A stretch of 64,000 nt of DNA from Phaffia rhodozyma. Its lineage: Eukaryota; Basidiomycota; Tremellomycetes; Cystofilobasidiales; Mrakiaceae. A program made the translations under genes and the position numbers. Every line of letters starts with the position of its first letter. Position 1 is the first letter of the stretch. The stretch covers positions 868,001 through 932,000 of the forward strand of contig JACGZH010000008.1 in NCBI GenBank assembly GCA_014706385.1. The letters run 5' to 3'. This document shows positions 24,001 through 35,022 of the stretch, piece after piece. The notes beneath the pieces are model-generated. The model searched no databases, had not been told where the DNA came from, and saw nothing but the letters and a program-made list of their open reading frames with translations.

Positions 24001-25651
24001 GTACCTTCTTTCTCGTTCTCCCCCTCTTTCTCGGCCGCATCCCATTCGTCTTTACTCGTCCATACCAACACAACTTTAGTCCTGCTTGGTGGCTGCTTCT
24101 TCATTGCGCGTTCCATCTCTTTTCCGAAAGCCTGTGAGATTCCGACTTTGGCGTCAGCAGCGATGAGGTTGAGTTCTAATCCAGTTTCTATCAACTCGAA
24201 TGGATCCTTAGGTTTTGCAATAGAGGGCGGAGGTAGAGCAACGGGTACGGGAGAAGATCGACCGAACAAGGCCGACGATAGCATCGACGTAAATGAAGTC
24301 GTAGGAGCTGCTGAAGGTGGTTTGAGAAGTTTCGGAAGAGACCTTAGAGGGGGAGTCGCACTATTGTATATCGCTCGAGGAACCTTCGCAGTGATCTTGA
24401 TGGCTGCAAATAAGAGTAGTGAGGTTAAGAAACGCTTGAATGCCCTTTGGAGTGAACAAGAAGGAGGGTGGATCATAACGAACAAGTGCTAGCTAACTCG
24501 TCAACAGTCATCATTCCTCCTTCACTCTTTCTCCCCAACCCGACAGGGACCTCCATCAACTTTGAGGCTCTCACATCCTTCTCGATCAACGCTGCTCTCA
24601 TATCGTCGAAGAAAAGCTCGGCTCGCTTGATTTGGACCATAAATGTGATGCTTGTTGCCAAGAATCTGGCTAGATCCAGGAGTGAGTTTTCCATCGGTGC
24701 GGGTGTACGAAGGTCAAGCGTAAATGTTGTCCACGGCTGATTGAAATAAGAAACAGAAGGATTTGAAGAAGGAGGAAGGGAACCTGCTCTCGCAAACAGC
24801 TGTATTTTAAGGACGAACAGAAACCAGTGCGTTGAACATAACAAAGATCCAATTTGGAGAGTCAAGAAGTCACATACCTGATCGCCGCCACCTTTCCAAT
24901 GAAAGCCCATCCATGTTCCATTACTCTCGACGTGAGGCTCCTCAGTGATCGAAAACAACGCATAGAATCCAACACCATATGCCCCGATCTTGATCGAGTC
25001 GTTATTTCCGTCGGCAATCTTTTTGAGTCGACTCCAGTCTTCTGGCCGGAAAGGTATCTAGGATATCGATTCGATGATAGGGGAATGTTTAGTAAGCTTT
25101 CAAATCCTGAGGAACAAGTAAGTTTGTAGACTGAACATACCCCATCATTTCGGAACTCTATTCTCACAACCTAAGAATCACTCCAATACTTGTCAATATT
25201 GAATCATTGTCCTCGCGGTCAAGAAGGATTGTACCAACAGGATCATCCTTGAAGTTCGGAGGAGTCCCGTCTGTATCTTGCTCCTTGTCATCAACCACCT
25301 GATTTGACTCTGTTGGATCTTGCTTAAGCCGAGCTCTCTCACGGTCAAGCCCCTTTTGAGTGAAAAACTTGATTTGAACCGAAGAAGCCTCTGCATCGTC
25401 TGCATTCTGCAGCAGCTCTCTTCATTAAGAGCAACAATATATAAGGGCCAACACGATCCCAAATCAGTTCTGACTGAAATCTAGAGAATGATAGGAGGGT
25501 AGCGAACTATGGAAATAGATTTGTAGAAAGGAACTCGCCTGAAGATCGTGTGTTCTCCACTGTAACGAGCAAGCACCTTATCGATCAACGCTCTCTGGTT
25601 CACACTAACAGCTTCATCTTGACCCGAGTCCCACAAATTCTTTCTATCCAT
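18008..25651 (-). CDS. Giant sacsin-like GHKL-ATPase / DUF3684 protein with C-terminal HExxH motif
   Basis: A very large fungal protein (my estimate 1,600-1,700 residues) split by many introns. The start at 25651 gives MDRKNLWDSGQDEAVSVNQR. The N-terminal Bergerat/GHKL fold shows the N-box FRELLQNADDAEASSVQIKF, the G1 element FRNDG-IPF and the G2 element KIGAYGVGFYALFSITEE, as in sacsin and Hsp90. Next come WTTFTLDLRTPAPMENSLLD and helical regions of the DUF3684 type. The last exons give GSLFMNLRYYLAWHADLV and, after a final intron, YFTLAHEIAHNLVSPHNAQH followed by SYYFSAISETYLAGLRSC and TGA at 18008-18010. HEIAH (18110-18124) fits the zinc-metallopeptidase HExxH pattern. The first intron (25420-25538) appears to use a GC donor. 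Function is not established; chaperone-like is inferred from the ATPase fold. Middle joins are approximate. Confidence 0.85.
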
Positions 25652-26049
25652 TTCTGAAGCTGTAATGGTTGATGTGATGGCGGAAGATGTTTGGAATGAT
25701 TATGATGTTCAAGCGTCCAAGCGGTGGAAGGTAGTAACCGGTCTGCTCGGTCTTAGCCGCGCTCATTTGACGATGAACCGATATACAACATACATACACA
25801 CAAAATAAGCACAGAATAACATTGAGACCAAAGATTTTATCGTGGCGTCTAGCATTACATTGTGAAGTAAGGTGAAGTATGACAACGAAATAAGTCAAAA
25901 CAAACAGGCAGAAACTTGAAATACAACATGATTGGATATGGTATGTTATGGCAATGACCTCAGAGGAAGAATAACAAAAAAAAATGAAGCGAGACCAAAA
26001 ACTAACAGAGAATATGGAGATGAATTCCGATAGATACACGCAAAGACAG
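25652..26049. other. Intergenic: DUF3684 promoter and OPI1 3' region
   Basis: About 400 bases between two minus-strand genes. It is A/T-rich with an A-run near 25977-25985. No gene or recognisable element was found. Confidence 0.5.
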
Positions 26050-28787
26050 TCAACCGCCCATCTCGATTTCTGTCTTTTCGTCTGGCCGCTCACTAAGACT
26101 TCCAACCCTGCTTCGTTTCCCTATCACCCCATCCTCTCCCTCATCCTCCGCACCCATGCTTTTGGACTCGTCTCCTTCTGAATCCTCGATCTCTGTTCTC
26201 TTTCTTCCTACACTCGAGCCGTCCAGCCACCCATCAGGCCCTGAAACTCCTCTGGACGTCGCTCTCGCTCTCACAGGCGTTGAAGCGCCAGATTTTAAAG
26301 GTGAACGATAGCCACTTCTTGTGTCCGTCCCTTCTGGTAATAAGTCTTCCGGACTAGAGCGCGAGAACGGACTAAGCTCTAAAGAAAGGTCTTGAGGGTG
26401 AGGCTCGAGAAGGGCTTGACCTCGATTCGCTTGTTGGCGTTGTGGACCCAAGATCCGAAGTCTTTCGATCCAACTATACAGGTGATTTGAACGAAAATTC
26501 AGTCTCTTATAAGCAAGTGAAGACAAAGATGGCAAATAGACGAACGCTTCGGCCCTTTCTAAACTTTCACCAAATACCTGAGCAAGACCTGTGATCATAT
26601 CCAGACTTTCCACTGCTAATGTCATAACCCTGCCAGCCGCACCCCTTGCCATCCCAACTTGTACTCCCGGCACCCCTGCTTCTAGCTCACCAGACTGACC
26701 ACTCTCTCTGTTAAGTCGCTCGTTCGCCCTTTCCCAACGTTCCGGTAAGCCAAGGATGAATCTTCGAACGGTCCGTCGGGCAGGTTCTGGTAAGGCTCCA
26801 CCAGCGTATTTTGATACGACATCAACGACCTTGCGGATGGTGTTTACCACGTCAGCTTTAATCTTGGAAAGAGACTCCAAGGCCGAAGGAGAGATCAAAG
26901 CTTGAGATGAAGCCGAGGAGTCATTTAAGGATGCGATGAAGTTTCGAAGGATGCTAATCTGGTTGGTTATATGCGATGTCGCGTACTGTTTGTTTCGAAT
27001 TGCGCAAGTCGGAGTGATCAGAAAATGAGCCTATGGAAAAATAGAGGAGAAAGAAAAAGGAATAGGTGAAGATGATAAAAAAAGCCTACTTGTAGCCACT
27101 GCAGACAATACGTCAAACTCTTCATGCTCTCTTCGCTTACCGCCGCTCCTATTCCTCCAGCAGTCATACCTGCCTCGACAAGCATCGAAGACCATCGCCC
27201 AGTGTTTCCTCCAGTCGTTCGTTCTACCTCTTTCGTCTCCGATGGAACATGGACGAGCGCTTGGCCTGGTTGAGAAGTCGGTCTTACCCGAGATTGAGAA
27301 CGCGAAGTTGAACGATGAAGAAGTGGGAAAGAGGATGAACCTAAAATAGATGTATATCATATAAATGATCAGAACGGAATAAGAGGATTGCTGAATAGGT
27401 GACTCCTAGATGTTCATAACCTCACCCTGAGCTTGAGGATCTTCCTCTCGTTTCACTCTGTTCTCTAGACCAGGACTATCTCTGGAGCTCATATGATCGC
27501 TTCCGCTTAAGGAGGATGATCTTATTGAGCTCGTCGCTGTCGAGGTTGACCTATATCTTTCTTCAATATTGGTTGGCGGCAAGGAAGACGATCCAGGTGT
27601 TGATAGCTTCATATCGTCAGCACAAAAACGATGGTCCAACGCAAAAGTGGTTAAAAAGTAAGAAATTTAGAGGCAAAGTCAAGGAAGCGAAGAGATATAA
27701 ACACAAAGACCAACTCCAACTCGATCAAGAGTCCGACAGCCCCAATCATCCATTGCACCCGTCAGTCTAGGATCTATTCGATCCATGACCGGTCTTGAGA
27801 TTGTCTTGACCGAAGACTCGACAATTTCTGCTCCATACTGCAAAGCAAATCGGATGAAGATACTTTGTCAACCAACGATATTCAAACAAAGAACGAATGG
27901 CAAAACATACTTTGACAACTCGGGATCCTCCTTTGGCTGTTTCATAAGCTTTTAACGCAGTGTTGACAACAGGCATCATCGATACTCTAGATACGAAGTC
28001 GGCCTCATTCTGGGATGGTCTGGTAAACTCATCAAATTGGTTGATCGATAAATAGGAACATTCAGAAACATTGTCAGTCAAGGGATCGTCGAAACAAGAA
28101 AGAGACCCATACGACGAACATGTTAGAAGGAGAAGGTCCGAGATCTAAAGGGTTCGAGTAGACCGAGGACGCCAGAGAGGGAGTTGTCGCCACGGTTGAT
28201 GAAGGAGTCAAGGATGGACCTGAATCAGTGAGGGCATCTGTGAGTGAAGATGAACGATGGAATCAATATATGTGTAACTTATAAGCAATTGAATAGAGGT
28301 GATGATGATATAACGAAGGGAGATCAAAGCATCGACAGAGAGAACCAAAGGACCTCATGGTATCTTGAGGGACGATGGATTGACGAGTATCCCTTCTTGA
28401 GCACTTGTGCTCGAGTTTGCCGGACACCCAGCCGGATAGATCCGTATAAGTGAACCCATGGTGGAGTGGAAGCTCTTTCTATCCTGGTCAATATTCCTTT
28501 CCCGTCCAACTCTCTCTGTTTACTGAATGCACTGCCCTGTTCGATACGAAACGAATGATCTTACCATGTCCGAAACTAGAGTCGGTATGGATAGAAGAAG
28601 CAAGTGACATAGCGGACTCCCCACAGACCGTACTGTTGCTGCTACTGTCACTGTGTTCGGCTACCGGCCGCGGCGGCCCGGTGGGCGATTTAGATGCCAT
28701 CATGTGTAGAGCTGTGATGGCGATGAGTTCGTCTTGATCCCTAGGTGGCCAAATTGGAGGATCTGGTTGTGTAGATGAGCCCTTCAT
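26050..28787 (-). CDS. OPI1: OPI1-like transcriptional repressor of phospholipid synthesis
   Basis: In yeast Opi1 senses phosphatidic acid at the ER and, when released, enters the nucleus to repress inositol/choline-responsive genes with Sin3. The start at 28787 gives MKGSSTQPDPPIWPPRDQDE and then LIAITALHMMASKSP, the N-terminal AID-like helix. The core Opi1 domain is in later exons: EADFVSRVSMMPVVNTALKA, YETAKGGSRVVKYGAEIVES, SVKTISRPVMDRIDPRL, then DVVSKYAGGALPEPARRTVR and RFILGLPERWERANERLNRE. AGRVMTLAVESLDMITGLAQ and SLERAEAFVYLPSL follow. The C-terminal exon is Ser/Asp/Glu-rich (EIEDSEGDESKSMGAEDEGE) and ends EIEMGG at 26050. No FFAT motif was spotted. It is divergent from the SDR gene, with only 190 bases between the two start codons. 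Confidence 0.88.
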
Positions 28788-28977
28788 CTTAGTCAAAGGA
28801 TATGTCTGACGTGGAAGATGGTATGAAAGGATGGTGTAGCGAAAGACAGAGGCGGCAAGGATGCGAGTGCGTCTGCTTGGAATTGTGACTGAAGGATAGT
28901 AACCGGATGGTGAACCGGCTAGATGAGTACGAGATTTGCTTGCTCTCCGCTCAATCTTGATCGACTTCACCTTTAAC
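28788..28977. promoter_or_regulatory. Short bidirectional promoter OPI1 / SDR
   Basis: Only 190 bases separate the OPI1 start (leftward) from the SDR start (rightward), so the two genes must share promoter sequence. No known motif was assigned by eye. Confidence 0.55.
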
Positions 28978-30825
28978 ATGTCGTTGTCAAAGAAACCGGT
29001 CGACATTGAAGATGTTCTTGAAGGTAAGCTCTTCAATCTTAGCTTTGATCTTGTTCACCGACCAACTTTCTCTCGTTTCCTTTGTTTGATAGTCGTAGAC
29101 AAGACTGTCCTCAGACCGTTCATCGCGATATCGATCTCTCTCGCCGTTTGGGTCTTGGGTTATTCATGGACTAGTCGACTCTTCCAGGGCACTTTGATAT
29201 ATACCACTCTAGTCGTTCTATACTGTAGGTTTCGCTGCTCTGGTTCAGTCCGGTTTCGTTTGCGCTTAATAATCCTCTTGCCTTATATCATTAGCCCTCA
29301 TCCCTCATCTCATCTCGATTGCCCTCTCGCCTCATCCGCGAAAATACCTGTTTTCTCCACCCAAGATCGACTGGTCCGAACAGATCGTTCTCGTTACCGG
29401 TGCAGCTGGAGAAATAGGCTTCACTCTCGTCCAAGCTCTGTCTACCAAAGGTGCTCGTGTAATCGCGCTCGACATCAAGCCTGAGTCTGATTGGGTGTTC
29501 ACCGGAGATGAGACAGGTAGTGGTCAGAGTGTGTTCTATTACAGGTGTGACATTTCAAAGAAGGAAGAGGTTGATTCAGTGGCAGAGAGGATCTGGAAGG
29601 ATCTAGGAGATCCAACGATAGTAGTGAATAATGCTGGGATTGTTCAAGGGAAGAAGATCTTGGATTTGACCGAGCAGGACATCAAAGAGTACGCCATGGT
29701 TAATTTGTTTAATCAATCAAGTCGTATATCCGCTTATACTCTCATCTCATCTGTGGGTCCTGGTTGGCACTAGAACGGTTGGAGTCAACTATGTTTCTCA
29801 TTTTTGGATCGTTAAAGCTTTCTTGCCAGCCATGCTGAAGACTAAGCGAGGTCATATCGTAAGTACTTTGCTTTTTCTTGTACGTGTCACTGAGTGATCA
29901 CTCGAGTTATTGACATCATGCAATGTCCCCGTGGCGAAACTATATCTGATCACCAGTTGACGGTGGCAAGTGTGTTAGGCCTTATTGGCTGTGCTCGTCT
30001 CAGTCAGTCTTGGAACCTGTCACTTTGCATGATCATCGGTCTGGATTGAGAAGTCTGTGATATCTGATATGATTCTAGGCGTTTTCCTCGTTTTCTAGCC
30101 GACTATTGTTCTACCAAGGCTGCCATCATTCAGTAAGTCTGGGTTTGCGACGTCTCAACCAGATAGTTGATCGGCTTGTTGACAGACCGTCTTCAAATCC
30201 ATCTCTTCCTTGGAACAGATTTCATGAGGCGCTTCGATTTGAGCTTAATACCCAGTCCGTCTCAAATACCTGTTTCCTTCGTACTGTTCACCTATTTGAG
30301 TTCACTAATCGATATTCAATGGACCTCAGATACGACGCTCCAGAGATTTATACCACTCTTCTCCTTCCGTCTTTCGTTCACGGTCCGCTCTTCGCGTCAG
30401 TAACGATGTCAAACAATCCGTTCATCAAATTTTTCTCTCCTGCACTTGAGGCGAGAGATATCGTTCAACGAATGATCGACCGGTTGGGCGTAGAGCAGAG
30501 CGGGGTGATCATGATGCCTAGGTGAGACTTTGTTGGTCCTCCTTCACAAAGAGATAGTTGATCTGATCTTTTTCGGAGTCCCCGTGGGAAATACAGCTAC
30601 GTCCGGATTGTGCCATTTATGAGATGGATTCCTGGGCTAAGAGAGATCTGTCAGAATGTTTGTACAAGTTCTCATCTCTCTTTTTGTCTTTCTTCGTTTT
30701 GGTATTCATAACGAGAACTAATCAGTATACACGGGATTATTCATAATCGCCTCTGGGGCAACTAGCTTTCTGAAGCAGACCACGCGATGGACAAGTTTGT
30801 CCGACCAGGCAAGAAAGCAGATTGA
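28978..30825 (+). CDS. Membrane-anchored short-chain dehydrogenase/reductase
   Basis: An NAD(P)-dependent oxidoreductase of the classical SDR family, probably acting on a lipid or retinoid-like substrate at the ER or lipid droplet. Exon 1 (28978-29023) encodes MSLSKKPVDIEDVLE. The next exon encodes a hydrophobic anchor, AISISLAVWVLGYSW. The cofactor loop is VTGAAGEIGFTLVQAL (TGxxxGxG), followed by VVNNAGIVQGKK (NNAG). The catalytic Ser lies in TVASVLGLIGCARL and the Tyr/Lys pair in DYCSTKAAIIQ (YxxxK). Late exons give YDAPEIYTTLLLPSFVHGPL and the C terminus ADHAMDKFVRPGKKAD, with TGA at 30823-30825. The layout, with an N-terminal anchor and about 340 residues, resembles the 17-beta-HSD11/13 and DHRS3 groups. 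Substrate is unknown. Several introns, including one around 29710-29770. Confidence 0.88.
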
Positions 30826-30983
30826 TTATATATGCCTAAACCCTAGATTTGTCGAGAGAAAACTTCTGTTGCTTATGTTTCGCTCCTCGACAAACTGCTT
30901 TTACATGATACTCCTCTGAGTCGTTCTCCTAGATCTTGTTAAGCCAAAAGACCATCACAAGAGAAGAATAAGGGGAGAACAAT

Positions 30984-31271
30984 TTATCGATCAAATATAC
31001 TACCACTCTTCTTCACTCCATCACCCGTTCTGGATACATTTGAGCTCTTATCCTGTTCTTTTTCTTTCTTCTTCTTATCTTCGGACATCTGTTTAATCGT
31101 GTCGATGACTTGAGACACATGAGACGATGCAACAAACACACGCATCACAAAGGTTGTCATTTGTACCTAAACAGAGATTGAACAAGTACGCAGGAACGAA
31201 CCCTCTCGCTCTGATGCCTTCTTATGCGGCCGGGCAGAATGGGCGTCTCCGGTGAGATGGACGCTGGACAT
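30984..31271 (-). CDS. Small basic two-exon protein, unrecognised
   Basis: A candidate gene of about 68 residues, too split to appear as a single long frame. Exon 1 runs 31271-31190 (MSSVHLTGDAHSARPHKKAS and EREGSFL), the intron 31189-31109 has a GTACTT donor and CTCAAG acceptor, and exon 2 runs 31108-30984 (IDTIKQMSEDKKKKEKEQDK, then GDGVKKSGSIFDR and TAA). The product is hydrophilic and Lys-rich, with no membrane segment or cysteine. It lies convergent to the SDR gene and back to back with the LEA-like gene, with about 285 bases between starts. Function cannot be inferred; a small disordered stress protein is one possibility. The splice join is my own reading. Confidence 0.45.
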
Positions 31272-31556
31272 GTTGATGCTCGGGATGCTAACTCGTAATT
31301 CAATGGTGGTCGGTTGATGAACGAGTTCAACAGACGGGTGTCAGATACCAAGAGAATAGAACTACACGGGCGCAATGTTAGGGTTAAATGACGTCATTGA
31401 TCTACAGTTAGGCTCTGTGCACAGCCACATCCGGTATCGCGCACGGACCGCCAAAAAGAGGAACATCTCCAATCATCCCGAGCCTCTTTCTCTTTCTTAC
31501 CCTCACCTTCATTGATCCAACCATTCATCCAGCCATCAATCACTTGCTCAAACACT

Positions 31557-32760
31557 ATGTCTGCCACTCAGGATCACACCGCTACTCCCCCTACTGCTGC
31601 ATCTGGCTCTTCGGTCCCTCCCTCTGTCGAAGCTGCTGCTCAGTCTGCCCAGAATATCCTCGCCCAGGCTCAGCAGGTCAGTTCAATCCATCGGCATCTT
31701 GAAAATTTCCAGGTCTTGCTTTGGTTTCACCCTTGAAAGATTACTCACCCGTTTGGATGCCATCCCAACATATACACATCAAATTATAGCAAGCCGCTCC
31801 TTATTTGACTAAGGCCCAGGAGATCGCCGCACCTTATATTGAGAAGGGTAAGGAGTTCACCGCTCCCATTATCGCCAAGGTTCGTTCAATCGAGTATGCT
31901 CTTGTTATCTCAGCGCAGACAGTTATCTTACGTTTTGTTCTTGATATATCATCATTTAGGGTGGAGAAGTTCTCAATGCTGCCCAGGCTCGGGCTGATGA
32001 GCTCATCAAGGAAGGGAAGGCCAACAGTGCTGCCGCTGCCGTACGCATTCATCTCCATCTCTCAAGTCTCAGTCGCGTCCTTCTACTCTTGCTGTTTGAT
32101 ACTCATCTCTCAGTGTCATACTTTGGAACAATAGGGTCAGACTCGGTCAGCCGCCGACGATTTGAAACAGGAGGCTTCGGCTACCACTAACCAGGCCGCT
32201 CAGGAGGGTTCTCACAACTTGGAGCAGGCCAAAGAGTATCTCGCCGGAGTTGCTAGCACCGTCACTGTATGTCTCGAGTCTGTCTGCTCTGAGCGCAACT
32301 GTATCCTTACAATCACATGTGCCATATAGACTCGGCCTGAAACGATTTCTTGTCTTAAATAGGGAACTCTCAGTTCGCTCTCGCATCAGTTGAATGACAA
32401 GACCGCTACCGCTTCTCACCCAGGAGTCGTGACTCAGCTGTTCGTCGCGTCTCCCTTGTACTCTCTATATAACATGAGACTAAAAAATCTAACATCCAGC
32501 TTTCTTTCCCTCTCTTCTGTTTTACCCCTCTCGCTTCAACAGCACGAACGCGTTCAGCTCAGCTCAGTCGTACATCAACACTCATCTGCCCCAGTCATCA
32601 ACTACCGTCGAAGAACCAGTCGGAACTGTGATCTCTGACGTCGCCAACAACAAGGCTGACGAGGCTGAGATCAAGGATGCTCTTAGGCAGCTCGCCGGAA
32701 AGGGAGAAGAGACTTTGGAGGGAGCGAGGGAGCAGTTGGAGGATGTCAAGAGGCCTTAAA
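31557..32760 (+). CDS. LEA-like amphipathic Ala-rich protein
   Basis: About 210 residues in six exons, each join in frame. The start is ATG 31557 (MSATQDHTATPPTAASGSSV) and the stop is TAA at 32758-32760. The protein is almost entirely Ala/Glu/Lys/Gln/Thr-rich helix: AAPYLTKAQEIAAPYIEKGK, EVLNAAQARADELIKEGKAN, SAADDLKQEASATTNQAAQE and DALRQLAGKGEETLEGAREQ. It has no cysteine or catalytic motif. Such 11-mer-like amphipathic repeats occur in late-embryogenesis-abundant proteins, apolipoprotein-like and lipid-droplet coat proteins. A role in desiccation or membrane protection, or lipid-droplet binding, is plausible but inferred from composition only. Every intron falls between helical segments, so exons and repeats roughly coincide. 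Confidence 0.8.
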
Positions 32761-33109
32761 TGGTCAGAGTGTAGATTATAGAATTGTAGAAACCATGTCT
32801 TGTGTTTTTCCTGTTCCATCTCCTTTTCTCGCTTCGGTTACATCTGTTCTTCATTTGTCCCAAATCTGTTTTCTCCAAATCTTTGGGTTGTATCATGTGT
32901 TAAAGTTTAATTTTATCTATCTGATGAATCATGATGTCTGCTACGTCTTGTATATGAATCCACGAGGGTCGGAAAGCCCAAGATGAGGCTGACTCGGTCC
33001 GACGCGACGGCTGTGAATTTCCTGGGTTCAGTCCCATCTCGCCTCTCTTTGGTCAATCTCACTATCAACCATCCTTTCACCATCACTCATCTGATCCATC
33101 GATACAGCC
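32761..33109. other. Intergenic between LEA-like gene and IST1
   Basis: About 350 bases between two plus-strand genes, T-rich in the first half (LEA-like 3' untranslated region) and C/T-rich towards the IST1 start. No further element recognised. Confidence 0.5.
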
Positions 33110-34274
33110 ATGCCACCCTGGAATGCTGCACGAGCCCGGATCCAACTCAAGTGACGTCCTTTCCTCTTGGGATCTCACCTTCTGCTGTCTGTTGCCCTCT
33201 GCTTATACCTTCTTTGGCGTTTATCGCCTGCTATGCTATATCTGTCATCCTTTGCGATTACTTTTAGACTTTCAATCCAACGACTTCAGCTTTTGCAAGA
33301 TAAAAAGACGGCGATTGCTAAGAAGACAAGAAGAGATATTGCGGATCTGCTTCTGAAGAACAAAGTCGAGACTGCCAGAGTCAGGTGTGAGGTTGTCATT
33401 GGAGATGAGATCACCGTGGAGCTTCTTGAGTTGCTTTCCGTTCGTCGTTTCTCTTCCCTTTCTCTCTTCTTGGCTCATCGGGACTTATATTCAGTGATAA
33501 ACTGGAAGACAGTTGTACGCAGAACTGCTCCTCGCTAGATTCGCCCTACTCGACAACACATATTCTTCTTCCGAACCCGATCAAGGTATCCACGAAGCTG
33601 TCTGTACTCTCATCTATGCCGGACCGAGAACGGAGGTCGCTGAACTTCATCATCTGCGAGAACTACTCGTACACAAGGTGAGAATCCTCTTTTCGCGTTG
33701 TTTTACTCTCGATAGCCTTTGTTTTTTTTCCCCTCAACAAAACAAACCTTTTACTCGCCAAATCATTTTGTATCAGTTCTCGAGAGATTTCGCTATAGCG
33801 GCAATAGAGAACAAGGATGGCTGTGTGAACGATCGGGTGTTTGCAAAACTCCAGATATACAGACCACCGACCGAGTTGATAGACGCATACTTGGATGAGA
33901 TCGCGAGGACATACAAAGTCAATTGGAGTTCCGGAAGAGAAGATCCAGCGAACGGGGATGTCCCTGCAGGGTTTGAACAATCGACTGAAAAACCAGACGA
34001 TTCGGCCAGTCAACCCACATCTACGGACCCAGCCTCCTTGCCCAACACTACTGTCGCTGGCAACTCTTCTACTATAAATACTACTACGCCGAACCCTCCT
34101 CCACCATCCTATCAACCTGCATCCTCCTCCTCTTCTTCTTCACTTCCTAGTGAGAAGACAGATGCATCCAACGAATCTAAACCATCAGCTCCACCTGCGC
34201 CTAGCGCGAGAGCACAACAGAAATCGGCGGATGACCTACTAGCAGCTCGATTTGCAGCTCTCAAACAAAGGTAG
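33110..34274 (+). CDS. IST1: IST1, ESCRT-III-like regulator
   Basis: Ist1 is an ESCRT-III-fold protein that binds Did2/CHMP1 and Vps4 and tunes endosomal sorting and tubule scission. The start is ATG 33110; exon 1 is very short and joins exon 2 in frame to give ARARIQLKLSIQRLQLLQDK. The conserved helices follow: KKTAIAKKTRRDIADLLLKN, ETARVRCEVVIGDEITVELL, ELLLARFALLDNTYSSSEPD, AVCTLIYAGPRTEVAELHHL and VNDRVFAKLQIYRPPTELID. A Pro/Ser/Thr-rich linker leads to the C terminus ADDLLAARFAALKQR. This fits a MIM1 helix ((D/E)xxLxxR(L/F)xxLK), which binds the Vps4 MIT domain, and its position at the very end supports the stop at 34274. About 300 residues, four exons. Confidence 0.93.
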
Positions 34275-34422
34275 GCCCTCATTTCCTTCTTCTCTAGCAA
34301 TTGTTCAGAACCATGTCGCTGGCAGATTCGATACAGACGATTGATATCACTTGAAATTACATCGCTAGATAAGTTACGTACGCCCGACGCCTTCCCCTTC
34401 ATCTTTACTTTTACCTCCGACC

Positions 34423-34860
34423 ATGTCTTCCCATCCTATCGACGCATCTAACATCATCAAAAATACTACAACAACCGCCATCTCCGCTACTACGATCGAA
34501 ACACTAAAAGGAGAAGAATTTGAACCAGAGCCAACCACATACACTGAAATCGAAGAACTGAACGATGACTACGAAGACAACGATCGCAAAGAAGAAGTAG
34601 TGGAGGAAGTAGAAGAAGTGGAAGAAGTGGAAGAAGAAGAAATAGTAGTAGTAGCAGCAGCAGCTGAAACGAGAAAAACGGGAATTAGCACGAATATGGT
34701 GGCGTTCAATGAAAACTATCTGATCAACTTGGCAAGTGGTAGTCTAGGTCTGCTTGTTGGTAGTTTGTTTGGATTCGGAATTGTTTTGGGAGGTTTCACA
34801 TGGGTCATAGGTCTTTTCTTTGGACTTGGAGATGGATGGCACGGACGAGAAGAGGCGTAA
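34423..34860 (+). CDS. Small acidic protein with glycine-zipper membrane segment
   Basis: A single-exon frame of 145 codons starting at ATG 34423, about 150 bases after IST1. The N-terminal half is hydrophilic and very acidic, with a near-perfect EEV repeat (VVEEVEEVEEVEEEEIVVV). The C-terminal third has a long hydrophobic segment, LASGSLGLLVGSLFGFGIVL followed by GGFTWVIGLFFGLG, spaced as GxxxGxxxG, a pattern used for helix packing in membranes. It ends DGWHGREEA. I do not recognise the family. The clean segment layout argues for a real gene, but the absence of introns and the simple acidic repeat leave doubt. Confidence 0.5.
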   Translation: MSSHPIDASNIIKNTTTTAISATTIETLKGEEFEPEPTTYTEIEELNDDYEDNDRKEEVVEEVEEVEEVEEEEIVVVAAAAETRKTGISTNMVAFNENYLINLASGSLGLLVGSLFGFGIVLGGFTWVIGLFFGLGDGWHGREEA

Positions 34861-35022
34861 AATTAACTTGGTCGTTCAGAGTGAGGCAGGTTGTATCAAT
34901 GGAATTTTTCAAGATCAAGAGGGGGTTGTTTGTCATTTCCCAAATCAATCTTGGCTGAAATGAACAAAGAGACATCTGTGTGTCTAAGCAAAGACAACGA
35001 AGTGGATACAGTCTTTTTACTC

